64,000 nucleotides of DNA, taken from NCBI RefSeq assembly GCF_003073045.1, contig NC_037595.1, forward strand, positions 11,152,074-11,216,073, in the 5' to 3' direction. The notes below the pieces were generated by a model. It was not told where the DNA came from. It saw only the letters and a list, made by a program, of their open reading frames with translations, and made no database searches. The position numbers were made by a program, and so were the translations under genes. Positions 1 to 14,300 of this stretch are shown here, piece after piece. Position 1 is the stretch's first letter; each line of letters opens with the position of its first letter. Origin of the DNA: Pomacea canaliculata. Its lineage: Eukaryota; Mollusca; Gastropoda; Architaenioglossa; Ampullariidae.

Positions 1-3000
1 GGTAACATGATCTTTTATTTAATTACTTCAAAGTTAGTTAATGTCATATTCACTTTTGTTATAGACACAGAATAAGGATTGTAATATGCGAAGAGTACAA
101 ATATTGCCTCGTCGTCTTCAGATGCATGCATGTTAGAATATTTGGATTTCAGTCCCTCGCCTTTGCTCCCCATCCCCTCCAACACGACGGCGTATTTTTT
201 TTTCTTTCTTTATCGTGGTCTTCCCCTCCTCCATTTTCGTTCCTTCGCTTCTTTGGAGGGAGCAGAAACTGGAACTGCTGCCCAGATTCTCCTTGTGACC
301 TTAACCTTTCCAGTATCGGAAATACTCTTGTTCAATCCCACTAGTCACGTGACTGGTCACAAAGATGAAACGACGTTGGTTACAATTGTGTATAGTGTTG
401 TACAGACGCTTGTGCTCCTCGCAACGACAGTTACCGGTCAAGGGACGACTAACTGAATGACCGAAAGATTTAATGAACGCGTTTCAAATATTTGTGTACA
501 AAGCTCGACTTTAGATGTCTGATGTTGATGGTCCTTCAGAAAGACGACAGGATGTATAAGGTAGTTTTCGAGTAGGAAGGCAGCAAAAGAGAAACTACCA
601 CTAGCAGAGTTTTAGTCGGATGGAACTTAAAATTTTCGAGGAATTTATCGTCTATTGCTATGTTTCTAGACAGATATTTGGCTCTCTCTCTCTCTCTGTG
701 TTGGAATTGCGCCCCGGAGAGTCTGAACGGCAGAAATAGAAAGACAATGGCTGGCGATTATTGCCCTAGACATCTCCCTCACCTCCCAGAAGGCTTATTG
801 CCTGGATATAACTCAATGTTTTGCTACTTAAAACAAGGAAGGTACAATCACAGACCGTTTGGTAAAATGCTGATTTACCTGAGCATCTCACGGCTCACAG
901 CAGGCGGCCATTGCGTCCAGGTGTCAAGCAATGGGTTAAAACGTGTTTGTTGACTGGAGATGTCAAATATTGGGAAGAAAACAATCACTTTAAAATGTCA
1001 CTTAACATGTCACAATAAAAGATTCTCCCCCCTCTCTAATTTCAGGCTGTGAAAGCTGCTTTAGAAGATACATACTTTAGATGAGCAGACGAACCGTTTA
1101 GACCTTCTTAAGCTTAGATGACCTTTCCTACACCGTTTATAATGAATGACAGTGAAGTTTGTTTTTAGACTCTTGACTTGTTTGGAGCACAGCTGGGAAT
1201 GACCTCTGAAAACAATTTAGAACTGAGTGCAGTGGTGTGTTCTGCTTGGGCGCCCTCTGAAGCCAGGATCTGTCACGTGACGGTGTCGCCATGACCCGAC
1301 GACCGAGTATTTGTGCTCCTCCTGTCGTGCACTTTGTGATGTTTACAGACGATCATCGCCCTCAGGAACAGGGTGAGTGGACGGCCAGTCTTTGACGCTC
1401 CATAACTGTAAATACTGGCCAGGTATTCGATGACCAGCACTTATTACTTCCTCTCTCTTCTTCCTGTTGACATGCGCAGTAGCACATGTGCAAATACTGA
1501 TTACGGAGCCTTTAAGTCGTCAGACATTCCACGCGCGTCTTGTAAGTTTGGAAGATGTCACAGATAAGAGGAGAGTATTTGGACAGCACTGCCTTCAAAC
1601 CCTAGAGGTGTGGGTGGGCCTTACAGTTGCACTTTGTTTGTCTACTTTTCCCGTCTGCTTCGCTTTCAGTGTCACGGTGACCGACTTAGCTGATTTTTTT
1701 TTTTAAGTTCGCTTGTCTCATAATGTTCTACTTAAAGGTCTACTGGGTTCGAATATTTCGTTCTTAATGCCCGGATAAAGGTCAGTGAAAGATGATAATT
1801 CCCAGAATCTGGGCAAATAATCCCCTGCTGTTCTCAAGACAAAAATGTCCAGAAAGATGTTACATTTGTACACAGATACTAATTAATACAGTTATGGTCG
1901 CAGATTGGACCAAACCTTGACAAGGCTAATGTATCCATGTACTCTGTGTGTCCATCTGTGCTGTTGACCTTTTTCTGCACAGTGTGATGTTTGTACTCGT
2001 GTATTTTGACAGTAGAAGGGGTAGTGTTTGCCCAGATTTGAGGAAGTAGTATCTTGTACTGAACTTAATCTAGGAAATTAGAAAATTTTTTTACTCCATT
2101 AATGCTTTCATGACATGAAACATGCGACCGTAGAACTTATCCAACCGTCAGGAAAATGGATAAATTGATTAAATTTTTTCTAAAAAGGTGATCACTTATG
2201 TGCAGCTGCGTTCTTCTCACAGCTTTGATGAGAAGTTGAAAGAAAATGTGTGGGAACTTTAACAAAAACACTTCGTCAGACTATAACCTAACCACCTCTT
2301 TGACTTGGTGAAGGCGATTGATGATGGAGCTAACAGCTGACGATGGCGAACACGAGAGAACTCTAACTACACTGCCTCCTCTGGAGTTTTTTTTTCACTG
2401 TCAAGACTTAGCTGTGGTCGGACGCCCTTTATCCACTCCTTCCCCAACCAAACTCTCAAGGGATTATTGCGCAAGCCTTTGAGGTAGTTGGTTCGATGTT
2501 TGTCAAAAACGCTTTCCCTGCCCATACATTGAAAGAAAAAGAAAAAAAAAAAACCGGGGACGGGGCTTCATGCCATAGACACCAGGAACTATAAATTCTG
2601 TGCGCTGGGACCTTCACCGCATTCGCGATGTGTTACGTCAAGGGACATAATCCGTAAAAAAAAAAGTTAGAGGTGAAACGTTTCTCGAAGGAGTTATCGG
2701 CCTGTCTTTTGCGTATACCAAAAAAAAAGATTTTAATTAGCGTGCATGCCTAGGAAAACATAATAACACATATACACATGTGCCCGCGCATGCACACGAT
2801 CAAATAATAAATGCATATATCTTATCTTTGCTACAGTATTTATACGCTTAACCTTTTATGCCAGACAAGAAGTTAAAATATAGCTAAGTACATTGAGAAC
2901 GGTTGACATCATGTTTTGTAATCTGCGGACTGAGTTCATGAAGTTGAATGCGTTGTGTACAAAGCTTTGCGGCGACTTGGGTACTTATCTGTCATGAGTA

Positions 3001-3864
3001 TGGACAGATGGGAAAGGGATGGGTGGGGCTGAAATTTGAGAGAATAAACAGGCCTTGGAGTAGTGTGGATAGTACAAATTAAAGTGCAGTTCAGTTTCTT
3101 CAATATTTCCAGTTATAAATAATCTATGAGTCTGCCTTATGTAGTTTACGGTATTTTTAAGTTGGTATCACGAAGTATGAATCTTAAGCATTTCTCATAA
3201 TCATGTAGCTTAGGCTCTGCCAGATGGGAGCTTGACACGGATTTTGAAACACTGGACATGGTAAAATTATTTACTATTTTGTAAGTCTTTGAGGGTGGCA
3301 TGTCTTCAGGTAAGTGGACAGCTCTTAACCAGAACATTACAGATCTCACCTTCTCGGCTTATACAATTGTATTTTGTTTTTTGATAAGGGTGCTCCTAGA
3401 CATTTCTCCAAATGTGAGCAGATTCCCCATATTTCTGAACTATAAGAGAGAGCAAATTGCATTAAAGCATCAAAAGTTTTGTAAAAAAAAGGTTTTTAAG
3501 GCACTTTTAACATCTCTATTACTGCCTCGCGGCTTTTACTTGCTCGGTCTTTCAATGGTTGTGTAAACAAACACACAGCAGGTCGATAAAATTAATCTCA
3601 GGTATTTGCATGCGTTAACAATTTTCTCGTCTTTGCTATCATAATACCATTGTTTTCTCCGTCCCCCATTCCTAAACACTACAATATTAGATTTTAATAA
3701 GTTGACATAAAGGCTCTGTAGAACAAAATTAAATAGCTCTACAGAAGCTGCAGAGAGAGAGAGAGAGAGAAAAATCATGCACTCAATCACACATATATAT
3801 GCAGAGAGAGAGAGAAAGTAGAGATAGAAACACATTCACCTCTAAATGTAAAGGGAAGTAAACA

Positions 3865-3893
3865 AAACAAACAAACAAACAAACAAACAAACA
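3865..3893. repeat. (AAAC)n microsatellite
   Basis: About seven tandem AAAC units read directly from the sequence, next to GA-rich runs about 100 bases upstream. No gene is nearby. Confidence 0.9.
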
Positions 3894-6230
3894 CCGTATC
3901 CTTTTGCAAAAGAAGTAAAATATACATACATATCTACAGAGGCTCACTCACTGTGGAATGAATGACAGTAAAGAATAAGGAGGTAGTCTGGGGATACCAG
4001 GGAGAGAATTCAACTGATGGCCGAAACCTTTGCCATTTCAGGTCCCGGGTGTCTCATCTTCAGAAGGTACAAGGCAAGATAATCGTCGATGTCGGTCTCC
4101 GGTCGATTGCTTCGGTTTCCCCACTGCCCTAGTTATCTTGACCCGCCGTGACCTGCTGCGCGTGACGTGCCCATGGTTTCCGTTGCAATAACTACTGGTT
4201 ATCTCTCTCCTCCCTCTTTCTGTCCGTAGGACGTTCGATCGTAACGACACATAAGCCCCTTCCCCTCCTTACGTTTGCGAGAAAAAAAAATCCAACAAAC
4301 AAAACATACACACATAAATTTAAAAAAACCAAACCGATAAAAGACCGACCACACGCAGCAATTAAAGCGGTGAGATCAATGGCATGACCTGTCAGAAAAG
4401 GTCAAAAGATGTTCTTTAATTCACCGCGGTAATAATACGGTCAAATATGTGTCATACTTCTCCTCTGGCCATTAGGATGTAGGTTAATACTGTATCGAGC
4501 TTTTTCCCTGGGGATAGTAGCGGCTGCGGTGTTATAGAATGTTTTCGAATTTTATTAACCTACGAATGCACATTCATCTCCTAACACCGCAAACTGATTA
4601 TAACATCTAGAAATATACATATCTAGCATACATCAGTTGATATATCTTCAAGAAGTGTGTGTGTGTGCGCAGGATCAACTGATCATAATTACTAGAAAAT
4701 ATGTTGACTGTGGAACAGTAACAATATTTTTTAAGAATTCACCCCAATCATTCGATTAAAATGATTGCAGTTTTAACGACCTGAAAAATATGTTTCATTC
4801 CTTAAGGTCTTGAAGGCTTAAAACTAACTTGAAAAAAGAGTCTGAGTTCTGTGGGTTTTTAAGAAAATAAAACACTCGCATGTCCCAGTCAACATCTAAG
4901 TTTGGTCAGTTGTATGGTGGGAATGAAAAACAGCAAGCGAATTATCTATAGATATATCCTTGTAGAAGACTATGGGCCTTGGTTCTATACTCAAATCTCG
5001 CTTTTTGTGGTCTGGATTTCCCCAAGCTTCGCCTCACCATCGGTGTGGACAAACGGGAAACTCATATAAAAAAATGGTCTGCAAAACGTTTGTCTAAAAA
5101 ATATCTTGAAAATATGGGATGATGGGGCTTTGGATCATCGACTGAGGCAGGCTGCTCCAGACACCGACGACCCAAGATGTGTGCGCATCTCTAGACACCA
5201 AGCTTGGACTGATGATCTCTGGCATGCAATGGGAAACCGAAGCTCTCGATCTAAGATGCAGTAGAAATCCTATGTTATCATTTGTACCTCGGTATCATAC
5301 AGGATTACCAAGGATTATCTCAAGACCAAGCTGTCTCCCATAAAACACACTGCTGACTTTCCAGAGTTCACGCCGAGGTCACAACAAACCTGAAGCTCGT
5401 TCTGGTGCTAATCTCATTAGCTGAACTTTACCATTGACATGCTCTTCACCCTCCAAACACAAACAAAACATGGAACACTTGCAAAGACTGGCGATGACAT
5501 CAGTTTTCCCATGTGGAGTAGTGAGTGGGGTGGATGCTGTAACCTACATGCCATGTTGTCATGGAAGCACGTCCACCAGACTCTAGAGAGGCTTCCTCCA
5601 GCTTCTGCCAAGACTTTTTTTTGTGACAGCCTGTCCTTTTAACTCTCCCCAAGTGACAGAGAGCGTTTGTTCCTGAATTCTGTGCTTGCTGTAGTGAAGA
5701 CGAATGTTCTGTCGGTTAGTGCCAGACAGTCTGTGAGAAAGGCTCTTTACGCCTCGTGTAATTCGAACGCAGGACTTCAAACCTGAATCGATGGACAGTC
5801 AAAACGAACTGTGAAAAGGTCGGAAAAATTCCACTGGGATCGTTTCTGCACATTTATTCAGCTAGTTCGTGCCGTGGTCACAACCCAGGGAATATAATCA
5901 ACCCATTTTATTTTATGTTTGTCCACCTTTACGCTTTATAAGAGCAATAGAGCATGGTATGCTCGCTGAATGACTGGCATCTTCAAAATAAATGAGGTGA
6001 ACTGAGTTTCGCTAATATGTGTGTGTGTGTTTTTATATTTCTACGTAGATGGGGTATGGAGGCTGGCTTTTAGATTTACCTCTTTTCAACACCTCCATTG
6101 CAAGTTGTATCCTCTTTTTTCCTTATTTTTCTTTCATATGATCACATACCATTGGTTATTTTTTAATTTCAAAATCGTATATCAATAGTTGTTTTACTTA
6201 CTACTCTTCTGCTACAGCTTCCTAAACACA

Positions 6231-6302
6231 GTGATAATAATCAATCAATCAATAAATCAATCTTTATTGTCTGTACAAGGCATAATGCCAGGACAGAAAT
6301 TT
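6231..6302 (-). repeat. Possible 3' tail of a LINE (CR1/L2-like)
   Basis: Read on the minus strand, an AT-rich segment with AATTTC and CAATAAAG-like elements runs into several ATTG/ATTGATT units. This resembles the tail of CR1/L2-type non-LTR retrotransposons, which end in short tandem repeats rather than poly-A. No reverse transcriptase coding sequence was found next to it, so this would be a strongly 5'-truncated copy. The call rests on the tail pattern alone. Confidence 0.35.
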
Positions 6303-6313
6303 TTCTTTTGCTC

Positions 6314-6315
<2 letters not shown>

Positions 6316-6348
<33 letters not shown>
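6316..6348. repeat. (ATC)11 microsatellite
   Basis: Eleven tandem ATC units. A shorter run of the same motif occurs near 8684-8706, inside intron 7 of the thymidine phosphorylase gene. Confidence 0.95.
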
Positions 6349-8354
6349 TACATTTCAAATCCCGTCCCCATTTTAGGCCAAATGTGGTTTACAAATAATA
6401 AGCATAACAATCACAGCTATCATGATGCATTTATAAAGTGTCGCCCAGCACCAGACAGGCTACAGAGCGCTGCACATACACATGCACAGACCCAGGCTGT
6501 ATCATCAATAGACTCCAGTCAATAGAAACACAGGCATGTGAGGACAATAACACTCGCATGCACTTATCTCAGCCTCCCGACAACCCCCTAATACCAACAT
6601 AAAACTGAGAGAAGTTCCAAGTGCAAAACTTGTTATAACTGATGCAAATTGAACACTGCATAGTAGTCACCATAGCAACCACTGTCACTGAAAATCAAAA
6701 CTGTAAAATAATAGAAAACTTCAGGAATACAAACTTTCACTAAGAGTGGAGTAGCACCCATGGTATACATAACATCTGCAATCACCATCAGAAGTGGTAA
6801 ACGTGTGCAACCATGACTAGAATTATTGATGACTGTCACTGAGAGCAGTGACCAATGACCGAATACCAATGAAATACACAAATTTAAAATGAAATGAGCA
6901 TGATTACAGAATCATCATCATCATCAAGCAACTGTGGGCTTAATAGAGCCGATGATTGGTGAAAGATGTTGGAATGTTCCTTCATTAAGTCTTGAAGGCT
7001 GAAGCAAGAAATTTTTGTAAAAAATACTTTTTAAAATGCTGCCTTTGCAGGGAAATAAAAAGGAACGTCGACAACGTGGGTGTACAAAGAAGGAGATTGA
7101 GAAAAAGATAAACGACCAGCATCGCGGATTTTCTTATTATTTTCAGAATTCTCGCTCGAGGCCAGGGTGAACCAGAAATAGTGCAAGGTTGTTGTGAAGA
7201 CCATGATCTTTTGCCATTTTTGCTGGTCGTTAATCTGTCGGCCCTGACATCTGCTTATGAATCTGTTTATTTGCTGACATCTGTTTATGAAACTGTGGCT
7301 TCTTTTTTAAAGTGCAAATGTTTGAAATAAAGCAGTTTATTTTGTGTTTGTGGGTGTTTGTGTAAAGGTGATGGGGGTCATGAGGTCGAGGATGAAATAA
7401 ATGGTTTGTTTTTGTTTGTGCTGGGGGAATGGTCGTCTCTGATTCTGCGAAAGAAATCGTTTAGAGATACATAAACACGATAAGAATGAAAATAAAACTG
7501 CTCATAAAAGTAACTTTAAAATACCTAAGCGATGGAATATGTGAATGAGTTATATATGTCTATGCAATAATATTTGAATCTCCGTCACGTTTTTATTGGA
7601 TAAATGCCTCCGGAAGTCATTTTTTTCCTCTCTTTTGGTCTCAGTCAATGTTTCACTGAACATAACTATAATCCACAATCAACACAGTATCCTGTTCAGG
7701 CCAGAGTATCCCGTGTCACTGGTCAAGATGTATGTCCCTGCCCTTGCCATTAACCTAATCAGTAGACTGTTGGTGGTCTAAACACTTTAAACTAAAAGTA
7801 GAAAATACATTTTGTATAACACATCTCAGTAATGTCCGACAATCACACTCAATTGTGTAAAAACGAAGAATAATCGGAAGACTAGCCTCACATCGTCACT
7901 AAATGGCGATACCGCAGATTAAAAACCCGAGACACATGCTGAAAATTCCTGTAGAAACCGAAATAAATCAAGTAAAGATGAGGAGAATGATAACAATAGG
8001 TCCTCTTACAGGAAGCTCAAAAATGCAAATGCAAAATAAGTCGAAAGGCATATTATAAACAACAGTAGATTCATCATTAAATGTAAGGCACATAGTTCAA
8101 TAAAATACTTTTTCTTGATTGCACTTATCACATGCTAAATCAATGAATTCATAAAGTACAAAACATTTAACTAATTTATATTGTCAAAAAATAAATCACA
8201 ATGTGTAAAAAGGTAAAGGTCACCCCTAATCTTTTCGGGTGGTTGGGGAGTGAGGTGGTAGAGGCCTCACAATGTGTAAAACTATTTAAATGCTTAAAAT
8301 TGACTAGTTGGTATTATGAAATGCATAATTTTGCATTCATGCACATGTGTGTCT

Positions 8355-11300
8355 TCATAAGTTGTTATCGGGCAAAATTGTATCGTGAATGAGTTGTCTG
8401 GGTCCAGGAGGCTGTGCCCTTATGTCAAGTGCTTCTTGAAGCATCCTCACAACTTTCTTCTGGCACAGGTGTTCTGGAGCAATGTATCCTTATCCACGGA
8501 TCCCCTGAAGCAGAAAGTGTCACGTGAGCACGCAGACAGATGAAGCATCAGAATGTCAGACAGTACGAACAGATAGATAACAAGTAACGTGGAGTTTATT
8601 GAGGTCCATACTGTCTGTTGCTGCAAGCTGCCAAGTTTCTACCAGAGAAATGAGAGATAAAACGCGACATACTGTATTTTATCATCAATCATCATCATCA
8701 TCATCATTTTCGTGGTCTTACCATTGACCTCATCGCCGAATGTCTTCAGCAGCTCAAGTCCGATGGTCAGATCAATGGCGTCCCCCGCTTTTTTGCGCCC
8801 CGCACCCAACATGAAGGCCGCTCTTAGCACACGGCATGGCCTCGATGCGGTGAATGAAGCCTGCACACACACAGGTACAAAAACCATCACAGACCCTTGA
8901 TGTTTAAAAGCCTTCTTCACTCGTTCTGGTCTGATGACCTGTCAATAGGCTAAAACTATCTCTGAACATTATTTTACCATACAAGATTTATGAAAGATTT
9001 TTATTGTCATTTGAATTTCCTTCCCTAAGGAATTCCTCAAGTTAATATTGACCTCTACACATAATAAATCACCAGAGGAACATAGTTATATACCATAGAT
9101 AATATATCGCTTAATTAAGCTTCCGCTCAGTTCCTACGGGTTTAAAACATCAACACCTTGCCCTACCAAGTCCTGTGAAGCCATTACTGAGCAACGTCGC
9201 TAGTTTACCTCAGTGACTACGTCCCCTCAGGATTTCGCAGACTGCTCTTTGCTTTAATTTTCGCAAGTTTAATTCAACCTCAAAAGAGGTCAACAAGAGG
9301 TCAAGACATTTTTCAGACACTTTTTTCAAATGTTAATTATAAAACTGCATGCTAGATGTGTAATTCGAGGAAGGAAAAAAAAAAACAACTGTAACGATTC
9401 TGTCAACTAAAACATTTTACACTTACCGCTAAATAAACTTCCTTTCTCCTGAGGTTTGTTGTGTTTTATGACCATCATATCCAATATACGTGAAAGTAAG
9501 CCACACAATGATTGAAATAATTTCGCGTGTATCTAAGACATGGTTTATGAATAAAACTTTTATTGGACACTTTCTCGAAGCAATCCAATCTACCCTTTTG
9601 CGTTTCCAAGAAGACTAGAAGTCTCGACGAGAAAACCTAACTCTTGTGGATTTCTATGCGATGATTGATAAGCGGCAGCTGGAACAATGACACGCTTTTT
9701 TCGATAATTACAGAGAGGTCTGGGTTCAGGCGGCAGAGGGGACAGTAAATCGGACTGGGTGAACGGTTGTCGAGGAAAAGACATCACCACGGAAATTAAC
9801 GGCTAGGAGAGAGAAGGTTGTACAAGCGATACGTCACGAACAGCGAATTCGTAATGAGTTGACTAGGACAGTGACGTTTGCACAGGAGAACAATGTTTAG
9901 ATTTCAGCTTCTTTTTCTTCCTCTCCATCTCTGCTTTTCTTTCCCTGGTCTCTCTCTCTCTCCACGCCTCACGAACACACGACAAGTACGCTGGTACTCC
10001 ACAAGCCACATGCAAGCCGCAATAGCACGTCGTTTCCAATTAGGGATTTCCGTTCACGCAAAGTATTCGCAAAGTCGCATGAAAATCGACGACTGCTGCA
10101 GCCCTTGTCTGAATTTCTGGCTTCGGGTTCGAAATCCCCAGAGAAAGGCACAGTATGGTGCCTGTTCCGCATGCAGGCTCGAGGTCATTCTCTGACACTT
10201 ACCAATGACCGTGCGCCAAAGGAGAGATAGTACAGGACGACTGATTGTCAAGTCAGGAAACCACGCTCTCACACACACACACACACAGACACGCAAACAT
10301 GCCCGTATGTTTGTAAGCAGGCACGCACGCACACCTCCACACATACACACAGGACATCAAAAGATATTTTGAATGTAGGCAATTTCATCCAGGCCTAACC
10401 TAACAGCAACCATCATCTACACACTATTGATACACAGCCTATTTGGGATAACACACGCCAACCTCAGGAAAAGTACTTCCTGCAGAAAGCGTTAGAAGCT
10501 GATGATTTACACCTTGGGTGGAGCCCAGTGAGCTCTGGATACATACAATCAGCTATAAAAAGGATAAATCTACTAAGTAGAAGAGTTTACGTAATATAAA
10601 AAAAACAGATTTAGATAAATTATCGACATCCACTGAAAATAGCTTCTTCCTGTCCGCAATTCTCAATCTTCGATTTTGACGTCAGCATAACCGCATTGCC
10701 TTTTTTATTTATTTATTTTTTTATTATTTCACTTGAGCAAATGAAATGAAAAAAAAAGAGGGGATAGCTTACCAGCTTTCCGACACCTAAGCTCGATCGT
10801 GTTGGGTGCTCTCGGCAGCACACTCCAAGGATCATCACACAACTGAGCAGCCACCTCATCTCTACCCCTTGATACTATCCCGGAACTTTGTCAGGCGCTG
10901 CCATCGTTGATGAGCCCGACGATCCGCGATCTTTCTCCTTTTTGAGAACCTTAGAACGTTTGTAGTGCGGCACTCAATCTGCCATTCGCGACATTAGATC
11001 ATTAAAAGAAGATGTGGTGTGGTGCAACGGGTTAAGCATAATAATCAAATAGAACAAAACAAAAAGAAAAGGACTCGTGGATGGATACATAATTACCTCA
11101 TTAGGTACTGTAGTTTCCATTTAGACTACTTTTAATGTCACTCGATATTAGGACAACAAGCCTTCTCGCGATTTTTTAAAGTTTTGCCCAGTTATCCTCC
11201 TGCAGTTTACTATCATCTTACGTTTATCATTTCAAGCAAGGACAGTTTACAATCTTCTCCTCCTAGATCAGAAGCAATAAAGAATAGCAAATAAGTCGAA

Positions 11301-14300
11301 AAGAGTTCCATATAGATTCGCAGTGAATGGTGGGTAGACAAATCAAAGCTGACCACATAGCAGTCAATCTCATTACTAGGGTTGAGGGATCACGCCACGA
11401 CGGTAAGATGTACCTTCGCTTCCGTATGGATCTCCGCCAACGTAGATGCTGTAGTTGTCGTCGGCCCCTGGACTTCCCATTGGATCTTCTCTGCCAGATC
11501 AAGCTTGGTCACAATGCGTGCCCTGGCTGACCCTGAACGCAGCTGCACTCACGCGTCCAGCTTCGACTACCCCATAGGCGTTTCTCACATAGATCGGATC
11601 ATGGACAGCACGGCGTCTGTTTTCGGTCTGGCCCTGCTCCCGCCTTACCTACATCGACTGTTGACGTATTCATACGGCGTATTCAACATCCTCCTCCTCT
11701 CTCCAGCACGTATACCTTGCATATGCATTTTAGCAGGGTCATCTACTCATCCACAACACTTATGTAAGACATTTAAATGTCCCTACTGCTTCAAGTTGGA
11801 ATGCCATTCCCCGAACCCCTGGAAAATTCTAGAGACCATATCTGGGCCAATATACAGTCTCAAACGTACAATAAATTAGATTTAAGCAATAAATGTTTGC
11901 ATTCGGTTGGCCTATTTGCTACTAATACAGTGCTACCGCGCTAACGCACCATCGTACTGGCAAGCTGCTCTCGGCTGTTATACGATCGGCTCATGAACGG
12001 CACTCNNNNNNNNNNNNNNNNNNNNNNNNNNNNNNNNNNNNNNNNNNNNNNNNNNNNNNNNNNNNNNNNNNNNNNNNNNNNNNNNNNNNNNNNNNNNNNN
12101 NNNNNGCTACTATCATCTCCCGGAACTTTGTCAGCGCGCTGCCATCGTTGATGACGCCGACGATCCGCTGAATGCCTTCTTCTTTTGAAGGAACTTGATT
12201 TGCTAGGTGGAGCACTAATCCTCCTGCATTTGCCACATTACAGTCATTAAACTAAGATGTAGTGTATCAACAAAGAATAATAATCCAGAACAAAGCAAAC
12301 AAAAAGAAAGGAAAAGGTGAGGGATACATAATTAACTTCATTTAAGTTAAAGTTTCCATTTAACGCGACTTTTCCCTTAATTTCCACACATATTAGACAC
12401 AAGCCTTATGCGATTTTTTAAAAGTATTTGTCCCAGGTTATCCTCCTGCAGTTTCTATCTCATCATTCTGTTCTTATTTCAAGCAAGAAGTACAATCTTC
12501 CTCCTAGATTCAGAAGCAGAAACAAAAAAAAAAAAATAAAAAGAGTTCAAAGTGAAATGGACGGGTAGACAACATCAAAGGCTGACCAACATAGCCAGTC
12601 AACTCACTACAAAGAGGGAGGGGTCAGCACCTCGAGGGAAGATGTCCTTACCGAGCTCCGCCACAAGATGTTGAAGATCGTCCGGCCCCTGACCTTTCAA
12701 GCAGTTCACGGCCTCGCTGACCTCAACGGCATGACCCACGGTCGACCAAGATTCTCCATAGAGGACAGGACGGCGGCTGTTTTGATGCCCAGCCCGCTTC
12801 CTACATCGACCTGTTGACGAATATACGGGGATCAACATCTCTCTCTCTCACAGTATACATTATGATTACGCAGGTATCTACCTGAATGTAGGTAACCCTA
12901 TATAAAACAAACAAACAAACACACACACTATGTTAAACTATAGAGATTTAAATTTTACTGTTCAAGTTGGGAATGTCAATCCCCCAACCCCTGGGAAAAT
13001 CATAAGATATCTGGGAATTACTATCTGAAAGTCAAAATAAATATAAAATAAATAGTTTTGCACTCGGTTAGTCCTTTTTGCTACTAGATACATGGCTACC
13101 GCGGTACACGCACCATCGTCCTGGCAAGCTGCTCGGCTCTCTCAGGGTCGGCCATGAAGGCACCGCTACCAAACTTGACATCCAGAACGAGCCCCTACGC
13201 CTTCTGCTGCCTTCTTGGAAATTATGGAACCTGAATATGGTGCACACATCATTACATCGACCTGATGATGCCTAGACACACACACAATCACAGACATACC
13301 CATCTAGTTGATGGAACCTAGACACGCACACTCATCATTACACTCGTAGACAGTCATCTAATAAAATTAAAACATAATTAAAAATTGAAGCAGACGGCGA
13401 GGACTTTAAAGCAAGAGTGTTAATTCAATAACTACATTGCATTGTGTTGATACCCATCAAACATCTGAGGACTAGCAAAATTAGGTGAGAGTTTTGTTGT
13501 TCTTTTAAGTTTTTCTTCTTCTTTTTTTTTGCCTCTGTTTATTTTGAAGCCTATGGGATCCTAGTGTCACTCCATCAACATCCCACAAACACACAGGGAA
13601 ATAGACTAAAGATAATTGCAAGTGGACATCGCCAGAACTAAGGTATTTTTCATCATGTTACGTTAATGATTTCATTTTCTTCAAAAGCCAGCTGGCGCCT
13701 ACGAGTGTGCATGGGTTATCGTCCTTGCAAAGGCTTTTAACCGACATAATGCGTTTTTCGATCAATTTTTGCCGCACAAAGTGGTGTGGAACTTTGTAAT
13801 CACGACAATGGGTGTTCTGGAATAGATTCAAAAGAACCCCCAAACACACCACCATTACCACCACCCACTGTGGAATTTTTCGCTCCCCCACCGCGAGCAT
13901 CTTCCTACTCTACTGAGCGCTCACCAGTAATGAGTCCATCCTGAGCAACAGTCCCCGTGACATCACGAGTGGCATAAAGAATTTTGTCAGCGGGCACCAA
14001 GTCGTCGGTTTGTCCCACAATGCAACATCCAACTGTATTCATGACTTCTTGCATGCGCTCGGCCGTCATGGATACGTTGAATTGTGGGATGGCCTCTAAT
14101 TTATCCAAGGTGCCACCCGTGTGCTCCAGTCCTCGCCCAGAGATCATTGGAACCTGTTGAGAATGAAGGAGAATAGATGTGTCTGTGTAAGATGATGTCG
14201 ACTGTTCACAAAGCCATTTTTTCTTGACTGACTAAAAAAAAAAGTCAAACGAACGTCTTGGATGTGAGCTACCACAACCGGACCTTCTAACTTGCTGTTC

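Larger units (their letters stand above)
1..8354. other. Gene-free left flank
   Basis: I recognise no coding exon here. Open frames on both strands are short, and none shows a known domain or sits between plausible splice sites. The stretch holds simple repeats (GA runs near 3752-3815, an AAAC run at 3865-3893, an ATC run at 6316-6348), a LINE-like tail near 6231-6302 and unclassified AT-rich sequence. It lies downstream of the thymidine phosphorylase gene, which is on the minus strand and ends at 8355. Confidence 0.6.

Noticed and set aside
5140-5400. Possible decayed LINE reverse transcriptase tail
   Set aside because: A few suggestive residues in one frame, but no conserved motif; indistinguishable from chance.
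10110-10190. Possible tRNA-derived SINE head (GGGTTCGAAATCCCC)
   Set aside because: Single B-box-like motif with no A-box, tail or flanking duplication.
11382-11879. Open frame of 165 codons on the plus strand
   Set aside because: It is antisense to the noisy duplicate of TYMP exon 5 and intron; no domain, and its length depends on an error-rich stretch.
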